From assembly GCF_030734285.1 (NCBI RefSeq), contig NZ_CP132294.1:62001-126000 (forward strand): a stretch of DNA of 64,000 bases, given 5' to 3'. Below the pieces are notes generated by a model. The model was not told the origin of the DNA, ran no database searches, and worked only from the letters and a program-made list of their open reading frames with translations. This document shows positions 27,379-37,328 of the stretch, piece after piece. The stretch is from Natronococcus sp. AD-5. GTDB lineage: Archaea > Halobacteriota > Halobacteria > Halobacteriales > Natrialbaceae. A program made the position numbers and the translations under genes. The number at the start of each line of letters is the position of its first letter. Position 1 is the stretch's first letter.

Positions 27379-28941
27379 ATGAGCGATCCGCGCGTCGTCA
27401 CGTCCGTCGACTCGTTTCGCGCCGCCGCCCGCGGCGCCCTCGAGTCCGGCGGAGTGGCCGAGGCGACGCGCACGATCCGCGTTCCCGTCGAAATTCGCGT
27501 CGAAGGCGTCGACCCGTTCTCGGCGTACCGACGGGCGCGCGAGGAATCCGGCGGCGTCTATCTCGAGACGACCGGCGGTCAGCCCGGCTGGGGCTACTTC
27601 GGCATCGACCCGGTCGACCGTCTCACGGTCGGCCCCGACGCGACGGCGTGGGAACGAAACGGCGAGTCGCCGACGCTCGCCGCGCTCGAGGGCCTGCTCG
27701 AGCGCGACCGACTCGTCCGCGGCGACTGCGACGTTCCCTACCCCTGCGGCGCGGTCGGCTGGCTCTCCTACGACGTCGCGCGCGAACTCGAGGCGCTGCC
27801 GGCGTCGGCCGTCGACGACCGAGGGCTGCCGCGGCTCGAACTGGGAGTTTACGACCGCCTGGCGGCCTGGAAGGCGCCGGCGGATGCGACGACCGATGAG
27901 ATCACGCTCCGGATCACCGCCTGTCCGCGGCTCTCCGGTGACGACGTCTCGACGACCGACCTCGAGGCCGCCTACGAGCGCGGCCGCGAGCGAGCGCTCG
28001 CGCTCGCTCGCGCGTGTCTCGAGGGCGATCCGGGGATCGGCGAGGCGCCGGTCGACGCCGCCGAAGCGAACTTCGAGAGCGACTGCGGCCGCGACGCGTT
28101 CGCCGACCGCGTCCGTCGGGTCAAGGAGTACGTCCGCGACGGCGACACCTTTCAGGCGAACGTCTCCCAGCGGCTGGTCGCCCCCGCCGCGGTGCACCCC
28201 GTCGCCGCCTACGACGCCCTGCGGCGGGTGAACCCGGCGCCCTACTCGGGGCTGCTCGAGTTTCGATCCGCCGACCTGGTGAGCGCGAGTCCCGAACTCT
28301 TGCTCGATCGCGACGGCGACTTCGTCAGAACGGAACCCATCGCGGGAACTCGACCCCGGGGCGAGACCCCGGCCGAAGACGACGCGCTCGAGGAGGAGTT
28401 ACGAACCGACGAGAAGGAACGCGCCGAGCACGCGATGCTCGTCGACCTCGAGCGCAACGACTTCGGCAAAGTCAGCGAGTACGGTTCCGTCGCGGTCGAC
28501 GAGTACCGACGGGTCGACCGCTACTCCGAGGTGATGCACCTCGTCTCGAACGTGACCGGTCGGCTCCGTCCGAACGCGACGCTCGCGGACGCCGTCGCGG
28601 CCACGTTCCCGGGCGGGACGATCACCGGCGCGCCCAAGCCCCGGACGATGGAGATCATCGACGAACTCGAGGCGACCCGGCGCGGCCCCTACACCGGCAG
28701 CGTCGGGATCTTCGGCTTCGACGGCCGCGCGACGCTCTCCATCACCATCCGGACGCTCGTTCGCCACGCCGACGAGTACCACCTCCGGGTCGGCGCGGGG
28801 ATCGTCCACGACTCGGTGCCGAACCGGGAGTACGACGAGACCCTCGACAAGGCGCGGGCGCTGCTCACCGCCATCGACGAGGCGCTCGGCGAGCGAGCAG
28901 AAATGGCGCTCGAGGCGGACGGAGGTAAGGGAGATGAGTGA
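27379..28941 (+). CDS. pabB: aminodeoxychorismate synthase component I (chorismate-binding)
   Basis: Chorismate-utilising enzyme of 520 residues. The C-terminal domain has [11 protein letters not shown], the PIAGTRPRG motif, [16 protein letters not shown], and [20 protein letters not shown] near the end. It overlaps the amidotransferase gene by 8 nt, and an aminotransferase class IV gene follows, so the trio looks like pabB-pabA-pabC making 4-aminobenzoate. Anthranilate synthase (TrpE) is the main alternative, since the motifs overlap; the PabC-like neighbour favours PabB. The ATG at 27379 gives the usual length. Confidence 0.82.
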   Translation: MSDPRVVTSVDSFRAAARGALESGGVAEATRTIRVPVEIRVEGVDPFSAYRRAREESGGVYLETTGGQPGWGYFGIDPVDRLTVGPDATAWERNGESPTLAALEGLLERDRLVRGDCDVPYPCGAVGWLSYDVARELEALPASAVDDRGLPRLELGVYDRLAAWKAPADATTDEITLRITACPRLSGDDVSTTDLEAAYERGRERALALARACLEGDPGIGEAPVDAAEANFESDCGRDAFADRVRRVKEYVRDGDTFQANVSQRLVAPAAVHPVAAYDALRRVNPAPYSGLLEFRSADLVSASPELLLDRDGDFVRTEPIAGTRPRGETPAEDDALEEELRTDEKERAEHAMLVDLERNDFGKVSEYGSVAVDEYRRVDRYSEVMHLVSNVTGRLRPNATLADAVAATFPGGTITGAPKPRTMEIIDELEATRRGPYTGSVGIFGFDGRATLSITIRTLVRHADEYHLRVGAGIVHDSVPNREYDETLDKARALLTAIDEALGERAEMALEADGGKGDE

Positions 28942-29725
28942 CGAGCACAGCACCCGCGAGCGAGCGAATCCGCGGCGCTTCGCGCCGCGGGAAGGCGAAC
29001 AGCAGGGCAGTAAGCCAGCGAGTGACCTCAGCAAAAGGGTGCTGGTCATCGACAACTACGACTCCTTCGCGTACAATCTCGTCCAGTACGTCGCCGAAGC
29101 GATCGCTTCAGCGGGCCCTGCGACGTCGTCGCAGGACGTCGGCGAAGTCGCCGACGAGGTCGTCGTCCGGCGCAACGACGAGATCGACCTCGAGGGCGTT
29201 CGAGACCTCGACCCGACGGGAATCGTCGTCTCGCCGGGACCGGGGACGCCTCGGGAAGCCGGCGTCTCGATCCCGCTGTTCGCCGAGACCGAGTATCCGA
29301 TCCTCGGCGTCTGTCTCGGCCACCAGGCGCTGTGTGCGGCCGAAGGCGCTCCGGTCGTCCGCGCGCCACACGTCGTCCACGGGAAACCGTCGACGGTCTC
29401 CCACGACGGCGAGGGACTCTTCGCGGGCCTCCCGGAGACGTTCCAGGTCGGCCGCTACCACTCGCTTGCGGTCGAGCGCGAGGACCTGCCGGGGACGCTC
29501 GTCGAGACCGCCCGGACGACCGACGAGCGCGGCGTCCTGATGGCGGTTCGCCACCGCGAGAAGCCCCACCTCGGCGTCCAGTTCCACCCCGAGAGCATCC
29601 TCACGCGGGGCCACGAGGACGCCGCCGAGGGAGACGGCACCTCGCTCGCGGCCGGCAAGCGGATGATAGCGAACTTCTGTGAATTCGCCGCCGGCCGCGA
29701 GTCGACCGAATCGAACCGAGGGTGA
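28934..29725 (+). CDS. pabA: glutamine amidotransferase component II (PabA/TrpG family)
   Basis: Class I amidotransferase of 263 residues that supplies ammonia to its chorismate-binding partner. The catalytic triad is visible: C127 in [10 protein letters not shown]218 and E220 in GVQFHPESI. The conserved start [17 protein letters not shown] appears only at residue 36; the first 35 residues (low complexity, encoded across a GC-rich hairpin at 28970-28990) are not part of the family. The start overlaps pabB by 8 nt, so the extension may be translated, or a later start may be used. pabC begins 4 nt downstream. Confidence 0.88.
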   Translation: MSDEHSTRERANPRRFAPREGEQQGSKPASDLSKRVLVIDNYDSFAYNLVQYVAEAIASAGPATSSQDVGEVADEVVVRRNDEIDLEGVRDLDPTGIVVSPGPGTPREAGVSIPLFAETEYPILGVCLGHQALCAAEGAPVVRAPHVVHGKPSTVSHDGEGLFAGLPETFQVGRYHSLAVEREDLPGTLVETARTTDERGVLMAVRHREKPHLGVQFHPESILTRGHEDAAEGDGTSLAAGKRMIANFCEFAAGRESTESNRG

Positions 29726-29729
29726 GCCG

Positions 29730-30602
29730 ATGGACGACGAGTTGCTGTACCACGTCGACGGCGAACTCGTCCCCGCCGGCGAGGCGACCGTCAGCGTCGA
29801 CGACCGCGGCTTTCGTTACGGCGACGCCGCCTTCGAAACCTTGCGCGCCTACGGCGGGACGATGTTCGAGTGGGAGGCCCACCTCGAGCGCCTCGAGCGA
29901 ACCTGCGACGCGCTGTCGCTCGAGCACGGCCTCTCGGCGGCCGACCTCCGCGAGCGAGTCCGGGAAACGCTCGCGGCCAACGGCCTCGCGGACGCCTACG
30001 TGCGACTGTCGATCACCCGCGGCGTCCAGCCGGGGAAGCTGACGCCCCAACCGGAGGTCGACCCCACGGTCGTCGTCTACGTCGCGCCGCTCCCATGCGG
30101 CGGCCTCGAGGGCGAGTCCGTCTGGGACGGCCCGGCGACGGTCCGGTCCGTCGAGACCAGGCGGGTTCCCGACGCGGCGCTTCCGGCGGGTGCGAAGACC
30201 CACAACTACCTGAACGGGATCCTCGCGCGGGCGGAACTCGAGGGCGACGCCGACGAGGCCCTGCTCTTCGATCTCGAGGGGAACGTCGCCGAGGGGGCGA
30301 CGAGCAACCTGTTTTTCGTCAGCGACGGCGCGCTCCACACGCCGACGACCGACGGCGATGTGCTGCCGGGGATCACCCGCGAGATCGTCCTCGAGCTAGC
30401 CGGCGAGATCGACGTACCGACCGAGGAGGGACGGTACGGGCTCGAGGACGTCCTCGCAGCCGACGAGGCGTTTCTCACGAACCGGACCTGGGAGATTCGG
30501 CCGATCGGCTCTATCGACGGAACTGGGATCGGCGGGGGATCGCTGACCGAGCGGCTCGCGAACCGGTACGGCGAGCGCGTCGAACGAGCCTGCTATCGGT
30601 AG
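29730..30602 (+). CDS. pabC: aminotransferase class IV (aminodeoxychorismate lyase-like)
   Basis: PLP enzyme of 290 residues in fold type IV. It has VSVDDRGFRYGDAAFETLRA, the PLP lysine K156 in AGAKTHNYLNGILAR, and the phosphate-binding NVAEGATSNLFF and LPGITREIVLEL. Branched-chain and D-amino acid aminotransferases share these motifs; its place 4 nt after pabA and behind pabB points to 4-amino-4-deoxychorismate lyase. The ATG at 29730 follows the pabA TGA and a GGGTGAG stretch. Confidence 0.85.
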   Translation: MDDELLYHVDGELVPAGEATVSVDDRGFRYGDAAFETLRAYGGTMFEWEAHLERLERTCDALSLEHGLSAADLRERVRETLAANGLADAYVRLSITRGVQPGKLTPQPEVDPTVVVYVAPLPCGGLEGESVWDGPATVRSVETRRVPDAALPAGAKTHNYLNGILARAELEGDADEALLFDLEGNVAEGATSNLFFVSDGALHTPTTDGDVLPGITREIVLELAGEIDVPTEEGRYGLEDVLAADEAFLTNRTWEIRPIGSIDGTGIGGGSLTERLANRYGERVERACYR

Positions 30603-30615
30603 TCTCGTCGGCCCG

Positions 30616-30813
30616 CTACTCCGAATCCCGACCGCTGGGGAACCGAAGCGGAACCACCCGGCCTGCAGCGGTCAGCCCGAGCCCGCAGCCGAGCGCTCCC
30701 GGAACGTAGCTCGGCCACTCGAGTCGACCGAAGACGAGCAGCTCGAAGGCGGCGATGGAAACGTATGCAAAGAGGGTCCACGGCACGAACGAGCGAAGGA
30801 AAGAACGGCCCAT
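30616..30813 (-). CDS. small membrane protein
   Basis: 65 residues from the ATG at 30813. Two hydrophobic stretches: PWTLFAYVSIAAFELLVFG and SYVPGALGCGLGLTAAG, then a short charged tail. It converges with pabC at 13 nt. I recognise no family; size and composition resemble many haloarchaeal two-helix proteins. Confidence 0.55.
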   Translation of the reverse strand: MGRSFLRSFVPWTLFAYVSIAAFELLVFGRLEWPSYVPGALGCGLGLTAAGRVVPLRFPSGRDSE

Positions 30814-30958
30814 TCGTCTCGAGGTAGCGCTTCTCGGCTCATAACAGTTCACCTCTCCAACGTCTATTCGAGCACCCGTTTAGGCGAGCGGTTCGTGCGG
30901 CCGACCCGACTCGATCCCCGCCTCGAGTGCCGCTTGCAACAGCTTCAAGCACCGCACA

Positions 30959-32356
30959 GTGCGAGTTCGAAGCGTGTTCTCGAGGGGGCGCCGGCGGCTG
31001 CTCGAGGTCTGGCGGCGGATATTCGACCTCTCGTGGCCCGTGATGGCCGAGCAGTTTCTCCGGACGCTGATGCGGACGACGGACGTGGCCGTCACGGGGC
31101 TCTTCTCGCCGGCGGCGGTCGCAGCCGTCGGCCTGGCGGACCTGTACGCCCGGCTTCCCCTCCGGATCGGGTTGGGGCTGGGTAGCGGCGTCATCGCGCT
31201 CTCGAGCCAGGACACCGGAAGCGGCGCGACCGGCAACCGGGACGAGGCGATCGCGCAGGCGGTGCTGATCGGCGCGCTGGCGGGGATCCCGTTCGTGCTC
31301 TTCGGCTTCCTCCTCGGCCAGTGGGCGATCCGAATTCTGGGTGCCGAAGCGGAAGTCGCCCGCACGGGCGGGATCTACCTGGCGATCATCTTCGCGACGA
31401 GCCCGGCCCGACACGTCGCGATCATCGCCGCGCGGTCGATCCAGGGGGGCGGCGACACGCGAACGCCGATGTACGTCAACGGGGTCTCGAACGCGCTCAA
31501 CATCGTGGGGACGGTCATCCTCGGACTCGGGCTCGGTCCGGCACCGGAGCTCCACATCGTCGGCGTCGGCGTCGCGACCGCCTTCGGAAACGTCTTCTCC
31601 GCGCTCGCGCTCGTCGGGGTCATCCACTCGTCGTGGACGCCCGCCGGCTTTGCCCGCCCCGCCCGGTTGACGATCACCAGGCAGTTGCTCGCGATCAGCG
31701 CGCCGCGGATCGTCGAGGGAATGGTGACGTTCGCGCTGGAGTTCCCGTTCAACTCGATCCTGCTCCTGTTCGGGACCGAGGTCAACGCGGCCTACCAGAT
31801 CGGCCGGCGCGTCCACCAGCAGCTCACCGCGCCGCTCTCGCGTGGCTACCGTACCGGCACGAGCATCGTCGTCGGGCAGAGCCTCGGCGACGGCGATCCC
31901 GCCCGAGCGCGGTACGACGGCTGGGCCGCGGCCGCGCTCGGGCTCGTAACCGTCGGCTCGCTCGGCGTCGTCCTCTTCGTGCGAGCCGAGTGGCTGGTCG
32001 CCCTGTTCACCGACGATCCGGGGACGCTCTCGTACGCGGCCGGCTTCGCGAAAGCTTACGCCGCGGCGGCGCCGGTCACCGTCCTGTACGTCGTCCTCGC
32101 GGGGGCGCTGACCAGCGGCAGTGACACGATGACGCCGCTCGTCGCCCGCGTGACGGGGATGTTCTTCGGGATGCTCGGGATCTCGTACGTCGTCGGCATT
32201 CGCCTCGGCTACGGCGTGCCGGCGATCTACGCGTCGATCGTCGTCTACTACCTCTGGGCGACGGCCTACGTCGCGGTCGGCTTCTACCGCGGCGGCTGGA
32301 TCGAGCGCACCCGGTCGATGATGGACGAGCGGGGAAGCACGACCGCGGAGGACTGA
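30959..32356 (+). CDS. MATE family efflux transporter
   Basis: A 465-residue multidrug and toxin extrusion carrier with about 12 helices in two related bundles. Typical stretches are IFDLSWPVMAEQFLRTLMRT (helix 1) and IQGGGDTRTPMYVNGVSNAL, a MATE hallmark. LFGTEVNAAYQIGRRVHQQL and GTSIVVGQSLGDGDPARA belong to the second half. The frame opens with GTG at 30959; the membrane domain starts near residue 20, so a slightly later start is possible. It converges with the reductase gene downstream. Confidence 0.92.
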   Translation: MRVRSVFSRGRRRLLEVWRRIFDLSWPVMAEQFLRTLMRTTDVAVTGLFSPAAVAAVGLADLYARLPLRIGLGLGSGVIALSSQDTGSGATGNRDEAIAQAVLIGALAGIPFVLFGFLLGQWAIRILGAEAEVARTGGIYLAIIFATSPARHVAIIAARSIQGGGDTRTPMYVNGVSNALNIVGTVILGLGLGPAPELHIVGVGVATAFGNVFSALALVGVIHSSWTPAGFARPARLTITRQLLAISAPRIVEGMVTFALEFPFNSILLLFGTEVNAAYQIGRRVHQQLTAPLSRGYRTGTSIVVGQSLGDGDPARARYDGWAAAALGLVTVGSLGVVLFVRAEWLVALFTDDPGTLSYAAGFAKAYAAAAPVTVLYVVLAGALTSGSDTMTPLVARVTGMFFGMLGISYVVGIRLGYGVPAIYASIVVYYLWATAYVAVGFYRGGWIERTRSMMDERGSTTAED

Positions 32357-32374
32357 CGGCGCGGGCGGCCGCGC

Positions 32375-33472
32375 TCACTCGCCGGCCTCGAGCGGCGCCG
32401 ATCCGGCTTCGTCCGGCGTCTCGAGTAGCTCGCGATCCGTTCCCGAAAGCTCCAGCGCGAAGTCGGCGCCGAGCGCCCGGGCGGGGGTCTGGAATCCCGG
32501 CTCGATCCGCTCATCCGCGAGCACTCGCTCGGCGGCGCGCACCGCGGACTCGGCGGTCAGCGCGTACGGGTTGGGCGTTCGCAATCGACCGCGGACACAC
32601 CGGCCGGTCCGGCCGTTCCGGACTTCACCCCAGACGACCGCGGTCTCCGTCGCCAGCGCGCGCTCGTCGGGGCCGTCGACGACGGCGTCGATCGCGCGGG
32701 TCGCGGCGCGTTCGACCGGTTCGCTCTCGAGGAGCCACCGCAGCGAGTCGGCGGCCGACAGCAGCGGTTCGGCCCGCGCGGGGAGGGCGCCGTACACCTC
32801 GACCGAGTCGATATCCGTGGTGTGGGCCGCGGTAACGACGTCGCCCGTCGGGATCGTGACGGCGTGTTGGGATCCGTCGCCGAAGTCGATCTCGCGGCTG
32901 CGGTAGGTCGCGGGCACGCTGAGCAGGCGGCCGTTCCGACGAACGACGCTCCCGTGATCCGCGAGTTCGACGAACGTCCGCGCGGTTCCCCGCGAGAAGG
33001 TGAGGTCGCCCTTGATTCCGAGCCGCAACCGGTCGCCGGCGGGGAATCGCTCGTGGAGGGTCGCCGCCAGACAGTCCGTCGGCACGACCTCGAAGCCGAC
33101 GCCCGGAAGCAGGGTGATGCGGGCCGCTCGAGCCGCCTCGTCCTTCCGACGAAGCCGCTCGAACACCGGGAACTCGCCGGTGACGTCGAGGTAGTCCGTT
33201 CCCGTCTCGAGACACGCGCGAGCGAGCGGTTCGGCCGTCTCGACGAAGGGGCCCGCACAGTTCAACACGGCGTCGAAACTCCCGATCTCGGCCTCGAGGT
33301 GGTCCGCCTCGAGGTCGACGGTTCGTCCCTCGAGGCCGAATTCGTCGGCCTGGTCGGCGACGCGGCGGCCCTCGCGTCCGGCGATCGTCGGCGAGCCGCC
33401 GCGCGCGACGGCTTCGCGCGCGACCAGCCGCCCGGTGTAGCCGTACGAGCCGTAGATGAGAAGGGAGTCCAT
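32375..33472 (-). CDS. saccharopine dehydrogenase-like / trans-acting enoyl reductase family protein
   Basis: 365 residues with an N-terminal Rossmann fold of the saccharopine-dehydrogenase NADP-binding type: LLIYGSYGYTGRLVAREAVA, FDAVLNCAGPF, and YLDVTGEFPVF. The GVGFEVVPTDCLAA segment matches the family that includes mycobacterial trans-acting enoyl reductases. The start (MDSLLIYGS) is well placed. The substrate is not known; in haloarchaea a lipid or isoprenoid role is only a guess. It diverges from the Rieske gene. Confidence 0.82.
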   Translation of the reverse strand: MDSLLIYGSYGYTGRLVAREAVARGGSPTIAGREGRRVADQADEFGLEGRTVDLEADHLEAEIGSFDAVLNCAGPFVETAEPLARACLETGTDYLDVTGEFPVFERLRRKDEAARAARITLLPGVGFEVVPTDCLAATLHERFPAGDRLRLGIKGDLTFSRGTARTFVELADHGSVVRRNGRLLSVPATYRSREIDFGDGSQHAVTIPTGDVVTAAHTTDIDSVEVYGALPARAEPLLSAADSLRWLLESEPVERAATRAIDAVVDGPDERALATETAVVWGEVRNGRTGRCVRGRLRTPNPYALTAESAVRAAERVLADERIEPGFQTPARALGADFALELSGTDRELLETPDEAGSAPLEAGE

Positions 33473-33556
33473 AGCCGTCGTTGCGTACTCGGCCTGTTAA
33501 AACTCCGTCAGACGGTCTCGAAACGTTCACCACCGGGGACTCGTAACCCGGGTGTG

Positions 33557-33988
33557 ATGGCGGCCACACAGCGGATCACGGCGCTCGAGGAGGTGCCCGC
33601 GGAGTCGACGTTTCTCTTTCGCGTCGCCGACGGACTGGGCGACGAACGGGAAGCGATTCTCGTCACGAACGGGGCGGAGTCGAAAAGCGGGGACGTCTCC
33701 TGCTGGCTAAACTACTGTCAGCACTTCACCCACATCAAACTCGATAAAGGCGACGGCGCGCCGATTCGCGGCGGCGAAGTGATCTGTGCGAACCACGGGG
33801 CGTACTTCGACGCCGACTCCGGCGAGTGTACGTTCGGCCCCTGCGAGGGGGCGTACCTGAACGAACTCGAGGTGACGGTCGACGACCACGTCGTCTACCT
33901 GATCGACGACGAGTACGAGTTCGTCGGAACGGGTCCGGTCGACACCGACGACGCGGACCTGACCTCGACCTCGAACGTCGAGTTCTGA
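33557..33988 (+). CDS. Rieske [2Fe-2S] protein
   Basis: 143-residue soluble Rieske-type protein. Cluster ligands are C54 and H56 (YCQHFTHI) and C77 and H80 (ICANHGAYFD), close to the CxH/CxxH pattern of dioxygenase ferredoxins; the usual CPHxG is changed to CQHFTH. No membrane anchor, so it is an electron carrier rather than a bc1-type subunit. The ATG at 33557 begins the homologous part (AATQRITALEEVP). No oxygenase is adjacent in this window. Confidence 0.88.
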   Translation: MAATQRITALEEVPAESTFLFRVADGLGDEREAILVTNGAESKSGDVSCWLNYCQHFTHIKLDKGDGAPIRGGEVICANHGAYFDADSGECTFGPCEGAYLNELEVTVDDHVVYLIDDEYEFVGTGPVDTDDADLTSTSNVEF

Positions 33989-34470
33989 GCGGCCGTCGTC
34001 GTTCGACGGCGACTAGACCGGCGGCTTCGTACGAATACCGTCGCAGCACTGGTGATGCGTTGGTCGGGTATCTCGACGAGCGACGGTTCCCGCTTTCCGC
34101 GAGTATCGGCGCGGATTCTCGCGAGAACGGCTGAGAGGCGCGCTCGGTGCGTGATTCGGTTCGCCGATCCGACGGTACCGGTCGTACCATTCCCACTCGC
34201 TGGGAGCAAGTTCGGCGATTAATGTGAAACGCGATCGGACGGGTAGATGTCGCGCGTTCCTACCGGCGCGCGACCGCGCCAAGTGCGACGGTTCGTACCA
34301 CCATCGCGATACCCCCATCGCACTCCCATCCCGCCCACCCGAGCGCCGATTGAGAGGACGAACATTCCCCTCCCCTTTTTCGACGATCTGACGGACAGAC
34401 TCCCTATTCGTATCTGAGCGGTCGGCGTGCGATAGGTCCCGGTTGCGAACCGTTCGTCGAACGCGTCCGA
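33989..34470. other. intergenic, no gene recognised
   Basis: Part of a 733-bp gap with mixed composition. A minus-strand frame stays open across it but translates into Arg/Ser-rich sequence with none of the acidic character of the neighbours, so I treat it as non-coding or decayed DNA. Confidence 0.5.
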
Positions 34471-34623
34471 TTACGGCTCGGTCGTCCCTTCTCCGACGCC
34501 GCGTACGGCCTCGAGTTTCTCGCGATCGGCCCGGCACCCGCCTCGAGCGGGTCGAATCCGCGGACAGTGGGTGCAGACCGCCGCCACGAGGAGCATTACG
34601 ATCGTGAGAACCCGCGGGATCAC
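34471..34623 (-). CDS. possible small Cys-containing membrane peptide
   Basis: A 50-codon frame opening with GTG: a hydrophobic stretch (VLTIVMLLVAAVCTHC) followed by a basic part with a third cysteine (RPARGGCRADREK) and EAVRGVGEGTTEP. It lies in an otherwise empty gap. There is no clear Shine-Dalgarno sequence or TATA box, and an internal hairpin overlaps the Cys region. It could be chance. Confidence 0.22.
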   Translation of the reverse strand: MIPRVLTIVMLLVAAVCTHCPRIRPARGGCRADREKLEAVRGVGEGTTEP

Positions 34624-34721
34624 TTTGGGGAAGAATTCCGACGAAATCCGCGATCGTCCCGAGGATTCCGTCGGCCGACACCGTTCCCGCTCTCGAGTTC
34701 GAGACCGACGCGCAGCGCAAT

Positions 34722-35096
34722 TCAGGGCGTGTGATCCCGAACCTCGACCGGGATGACCAGGTCTCGCTCCTGGTCGTACTCGAGCAGCCCAGCCTCGACC
34801 AGCCGCGGCATGTGGTCGTGGTACAGCGAAATGTAGACGTTGGCGACCCGCTCGGCGGAGAGCTCCGTCACCTTGCGGCCGTCCTCGCGGACCGCGACCT
34901 CCTCGGCGGCGTCCGGCAGCGTGACCTCCTCGCCGTAGGTGCGCATCACCTCGAGCAGCAGTCGACGCCGCTCGTCGGCCAGCAGCTCGAAGGCCTCGTC
35001 GACCGCTTCCGGCGACTCGTCGCGCTGTTCGAGCCAGTCGAGCAACGCCAGGACGAACCCGACGCAGTCGAAATCCGAGTGAGACGTGTGAGTCAT
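34722..35096 (-). CDS. DUF7344-like winged-helix protein
   Basis: 124 residues with a winged-helix core: AFELLADERRRLLLEVMRTY, LPDAAEEVAVRED, then LYHDHMPRLVEAGLLEYDQE. This is the layout of the haloarchaeal DUF7344 regulators that often sit near sensor or response-regulator genes. A related gene is at 38270, with the same order of helices and the shared ending LIEYDRKRD versus LLEYDQERD. The target is unknown. Confidence 0.75.
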   Translation of the reverse strand: MTHTSHSDFDCVGFVLALLDWLEQRDESPEAVDEAFELLADERRRLLLEVMRTYGEEVTLPDAAEEVAVREDGRKVTELSAERVANVYISLYHDHMPRLVEAGLLEYDQERDLVIPVEVRDHTP

Positions 35097-35289
35097 ACGT
35101 ATCTTCCGTCGGTTCCGGAGTCGAACGGACGACTGCTGGAGACGAGAGACGACCGTCGTCCGAGAGAGACGCGGATCGTCCGTTCGCTCGCGGGTACGTA
35201 TCGGGTCGTTGCTTCGCCCACGGATAGGAGTGTCGAATCCGATTCGCCGCCGTTCGGCGGCGGGACGGGCGCCGGAACGGGCGTTTCGC

Positions 35290-35580
35290 CTACTCGATCG
35301 TGTACGTCGGTTCGTCGACGGCCTCGCTCTTGCACTCGGGACAGCGCGACGGCAGGTTCAGCAGGTCGTCGAAGTCGTCGAAGCCGCAGTCCCGACACGT
35401 CGGCGGCGCGACGAGAAACCGCTCGTCCGGGCCGTCGACCGACCGCGAGACGTGCGCTAAGTGTCGGAGCACCGCGTTCGTCGTCAGGTCGAACTGCGTC
35501 GCGAGTTCGCTCGGCGTCGCCGGTTCCGCGCGGAGCGCGTCGGCGAGTCGCTGTCGGGTCGTTTCGTCGGCCTCTCGCAT
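35290..35580 (-). CDS. winged-helix / zinc-ribbon transcriptional regulator
   Basis: 96 residues. The N-terminal half is a helix-turn-helix (LADALRAEPATPSELATQFD then LTTNAVLRHLAHV). The C-terminal half is a zinc ribbon with two CxxC pairs (PTCRDCGFDD and SRCPECKSEA). This small HTH plus ribbon layout is common in archaea and suggests DNA binding with a structural or redox-sensitive zinc. The ATG at 35580 is preferred over the GTG at 35586. Confidence 0.82.
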   Translation of the reverse strand: MREADETTRQRLADALRAEPATPSELATQFDLTTNAVLRHLAHVSRSVDGPDERFLVAPPTCRDCGFDDFDDLLNLPSRCPECKSEAVDEPTYTIE

Positions 35581-35706
35581 ACGCACACTCTCCCCTGGGG
35601 GCGGTTAGCTCTTCGGCTTCCGGCGGCCGGTATCCGGCGGCGAGAATCGCGCGGCGGTACCCGTGTAAGGGCAAACGACTTACATCACCCGGGTGAACAC
35701 CGAGGC

Positions 35707-36681
35707 ATGAAGGCCGTCGTCCTTGCAGGCGGATACGCGACCCGAATGTGGCCGATCACGAAGCATCGTCCGAAGATGTTCCTTCCGATCGGCGACGCCA
35801 CGGTCATCGATCGGATCTTCGAAGAGCTCGAGGCGGACGGCCGGATCGACGAGGTCTACGTGAGCACGAACAAACGGTTCGCGTCCGACTTCGAGGCCCA
35901 CCTCGCCGACAGCGAGTTCGACAAGCCGACGCTCTCGGTCGAGGAGACGACCGAAGAGGACGACAAGTTCGGCGTGGTCGGCGCGCTCGCCCAGCTGATC
36001 GACCGGGAGAGCGTCGACGACGATCTGCTGATCGTCGCCGGCGACAACCTGATGAGTTTCGACGTCTCGGACTTTCTCGACTACTTCCAGGACCACGACG
36101 CGCCGACGCTCGCCGCGTACGACGTCGGCTCCCGCGAAAAGGCCAAATCCTACGGCCTGGTCGACCTCGAGGGCGACCGCGTCGTCGACTTCCAGGAGAA
36201 ACCGGACGACCCGAAGAGCACGCTGGTGTCGATCGCCTGTTACGCGTTCCCCCGGGACGCCCTCTCCCTGCTCTCGACGTATCTCGGGGACGGGAACAAC
36301 CCCGACGAACCCGGCTGGTTCGTCCAGTGGCTCCAGAACCGGGAACCCACCTACGCCTACACCTTCGAAGGGGCGTGGTTCGACATCGGGACCCCCGAGA
36401 GTTACCTCGACGCCGTCGCCTGGCACCTCGACGGCAAGTCGCTCGTCGCCGAGTCGGCGAGCCTCGAGAACGCGACGATCGGCGACAACGTCCACGTGAT
36501 GGACGACGTGACGCTGACGGAGACAAATCTCGACCACGCGGTCATCTTCCCGGAGGCGCGCGTCGAAAACGCCGACATCCGGCGCTCGATCATCGACGAG
36601 GGAACCCGCCTCGAGGACCTCGATCTCGCCGGCGCGCTCATCGGGGCGCACACGACGATCACGAACGGGTCGTCCGAGTAG
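35707..36681 (+). CDS. sugar-phosphate nucleotidyltransferase
   Basis: 324 residues of the glucose-1-phosphate thymidylyl/uridylyltransferase family, which makes nucleotide sugars for surface glycans. Motifs: KAVVLAGGYATRMWPITKHR with the signature G-rich loop and RPKMFLPIGD lysine, IVAGDNLMSF for metal binding, and WFDIGTPESYLDA. Hexapeptide-like repeats at the C-terminus (ATIGDNVHVMDDV, ARVENADIRRSII) suggest a small left-handed helix. It stands alone here, without other glycan genes adjacent. Confidence 0.88.
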   Translation: MKAVVLAGGYATRMWPITKHRPKMFLPIGDATVIDRIFEELEADGRIDEVYVSTNKRFASDFEAHLADSEFDKPTLSVEETTEEDDKFGVVGALAQLIDRESVDDDLLIVAGDNLMSFDVSDFLDYFQDHDAPTLAAYDVGSREKAKSYGLVDLEGDRVVDFQEKPDDPKSTLVSIACYAFPRDALSLLSTYLGDGNNPDEPGWFVQWLQNREPTYAYTFEGAWFDIGTPESYLDAVAWHLDGKSLVAESASLENATIGDNVHVMDDVTLTETNLDHAVIFPEARVENADIRRSIIDEGTRLEDLDLAGALIGAHTTITNGSSE

Positions 36682-36857
36682 GCGCACGCGGATCGCGACG
36701 TTTCCGCGAAGCGGAGACCAGTACGCTACCGTGTCGGAAGGTTGACGATCGTTCACCAGCACCCGCAGACGGGTCTGAACGACCTCACCGGTTCCGCTCT
36801 GGATCGAAAGCCCCGTTCGTTCCCGGTGCCCTCGAGCGGTTCTCCAGCGTCGACGGA

Positions 36858-37328
36858 CTACGCTTCCGCTGTCAGTTCCTGCAACCGGTCGAGGCCGCCT
36901 TCCGCCTCCCGCTTCGTCTCCTGGAGCGGATCGACGATCTCGTTCGGCAGGTTCATCCGATCCGCGAGTTCCAGTAGCGTCTCGAGTCTCGTGATCTCAA
37001 GGCGCTCGATCGCTCGTCCGAGTTCGGCTTCGACGAGGTCGCCGAGGACCGGCCGCTCGAGGTCGTCGACGAGGTCGTCGCGCTCGGAGCGAAGGGTGTC
37101 GAGGGGCGCGTGCTCGATCGGTCCGGGCTCGGCGTCGACGCCGTCGAAGATCGCGTCGAGCCGCCCCACCTGGTCCGTCGTCGCCTCGCTGTGGGCCATG
37201 TAGAACTCCTCGAGTTCCTCGTCGGTCGCGGCCTCCGCCAGCTCGGTCTGTAGGTCCTCGAGTTCGCGCTCGAGGTGGTACAGCTCGCGAAGCTTTCGCA
37301 CGAACAGATCTCGTTCCGATTCGATCAT
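36858..37328 (-). CDS. DUF892 (YciE/YciF-type) protein
   Basis: A 156-residue all-helical protein: LFVRKLRELYHLERELEDLQ, LEEFYMAHSEATTDQVGRLD and VEAELGRAIERLEI. The pattern of Glu and His in pairs matches the ferritin-like DUF892/YciF family, whose members are stress-induced and may bind a di-metal centre. The ATG at 37328 is taken; the longer frame adds only a few residues. The role in archaea is not known. Confidence 0.78.
   Translation of the reverse strand: MIESERDLFVRKLRELYHLERELEDLQTELAEAATDEELEEFYMAHSEATTDQVGRLDAIFDGVDAEPGPIEHAPLDTLRSERDDLVDDLERPVLGDLVEAELGRAIERLEITRLETLLELADRMNLPNEIVDPLQETKREAEGGLDRLQELTAEA

Noticed and set aside
34013-34720. 235-codon minus-strand frame
   Set aside because: Arg/Ser-rich translation without any domain, typical of non-coding high-GC sequence.
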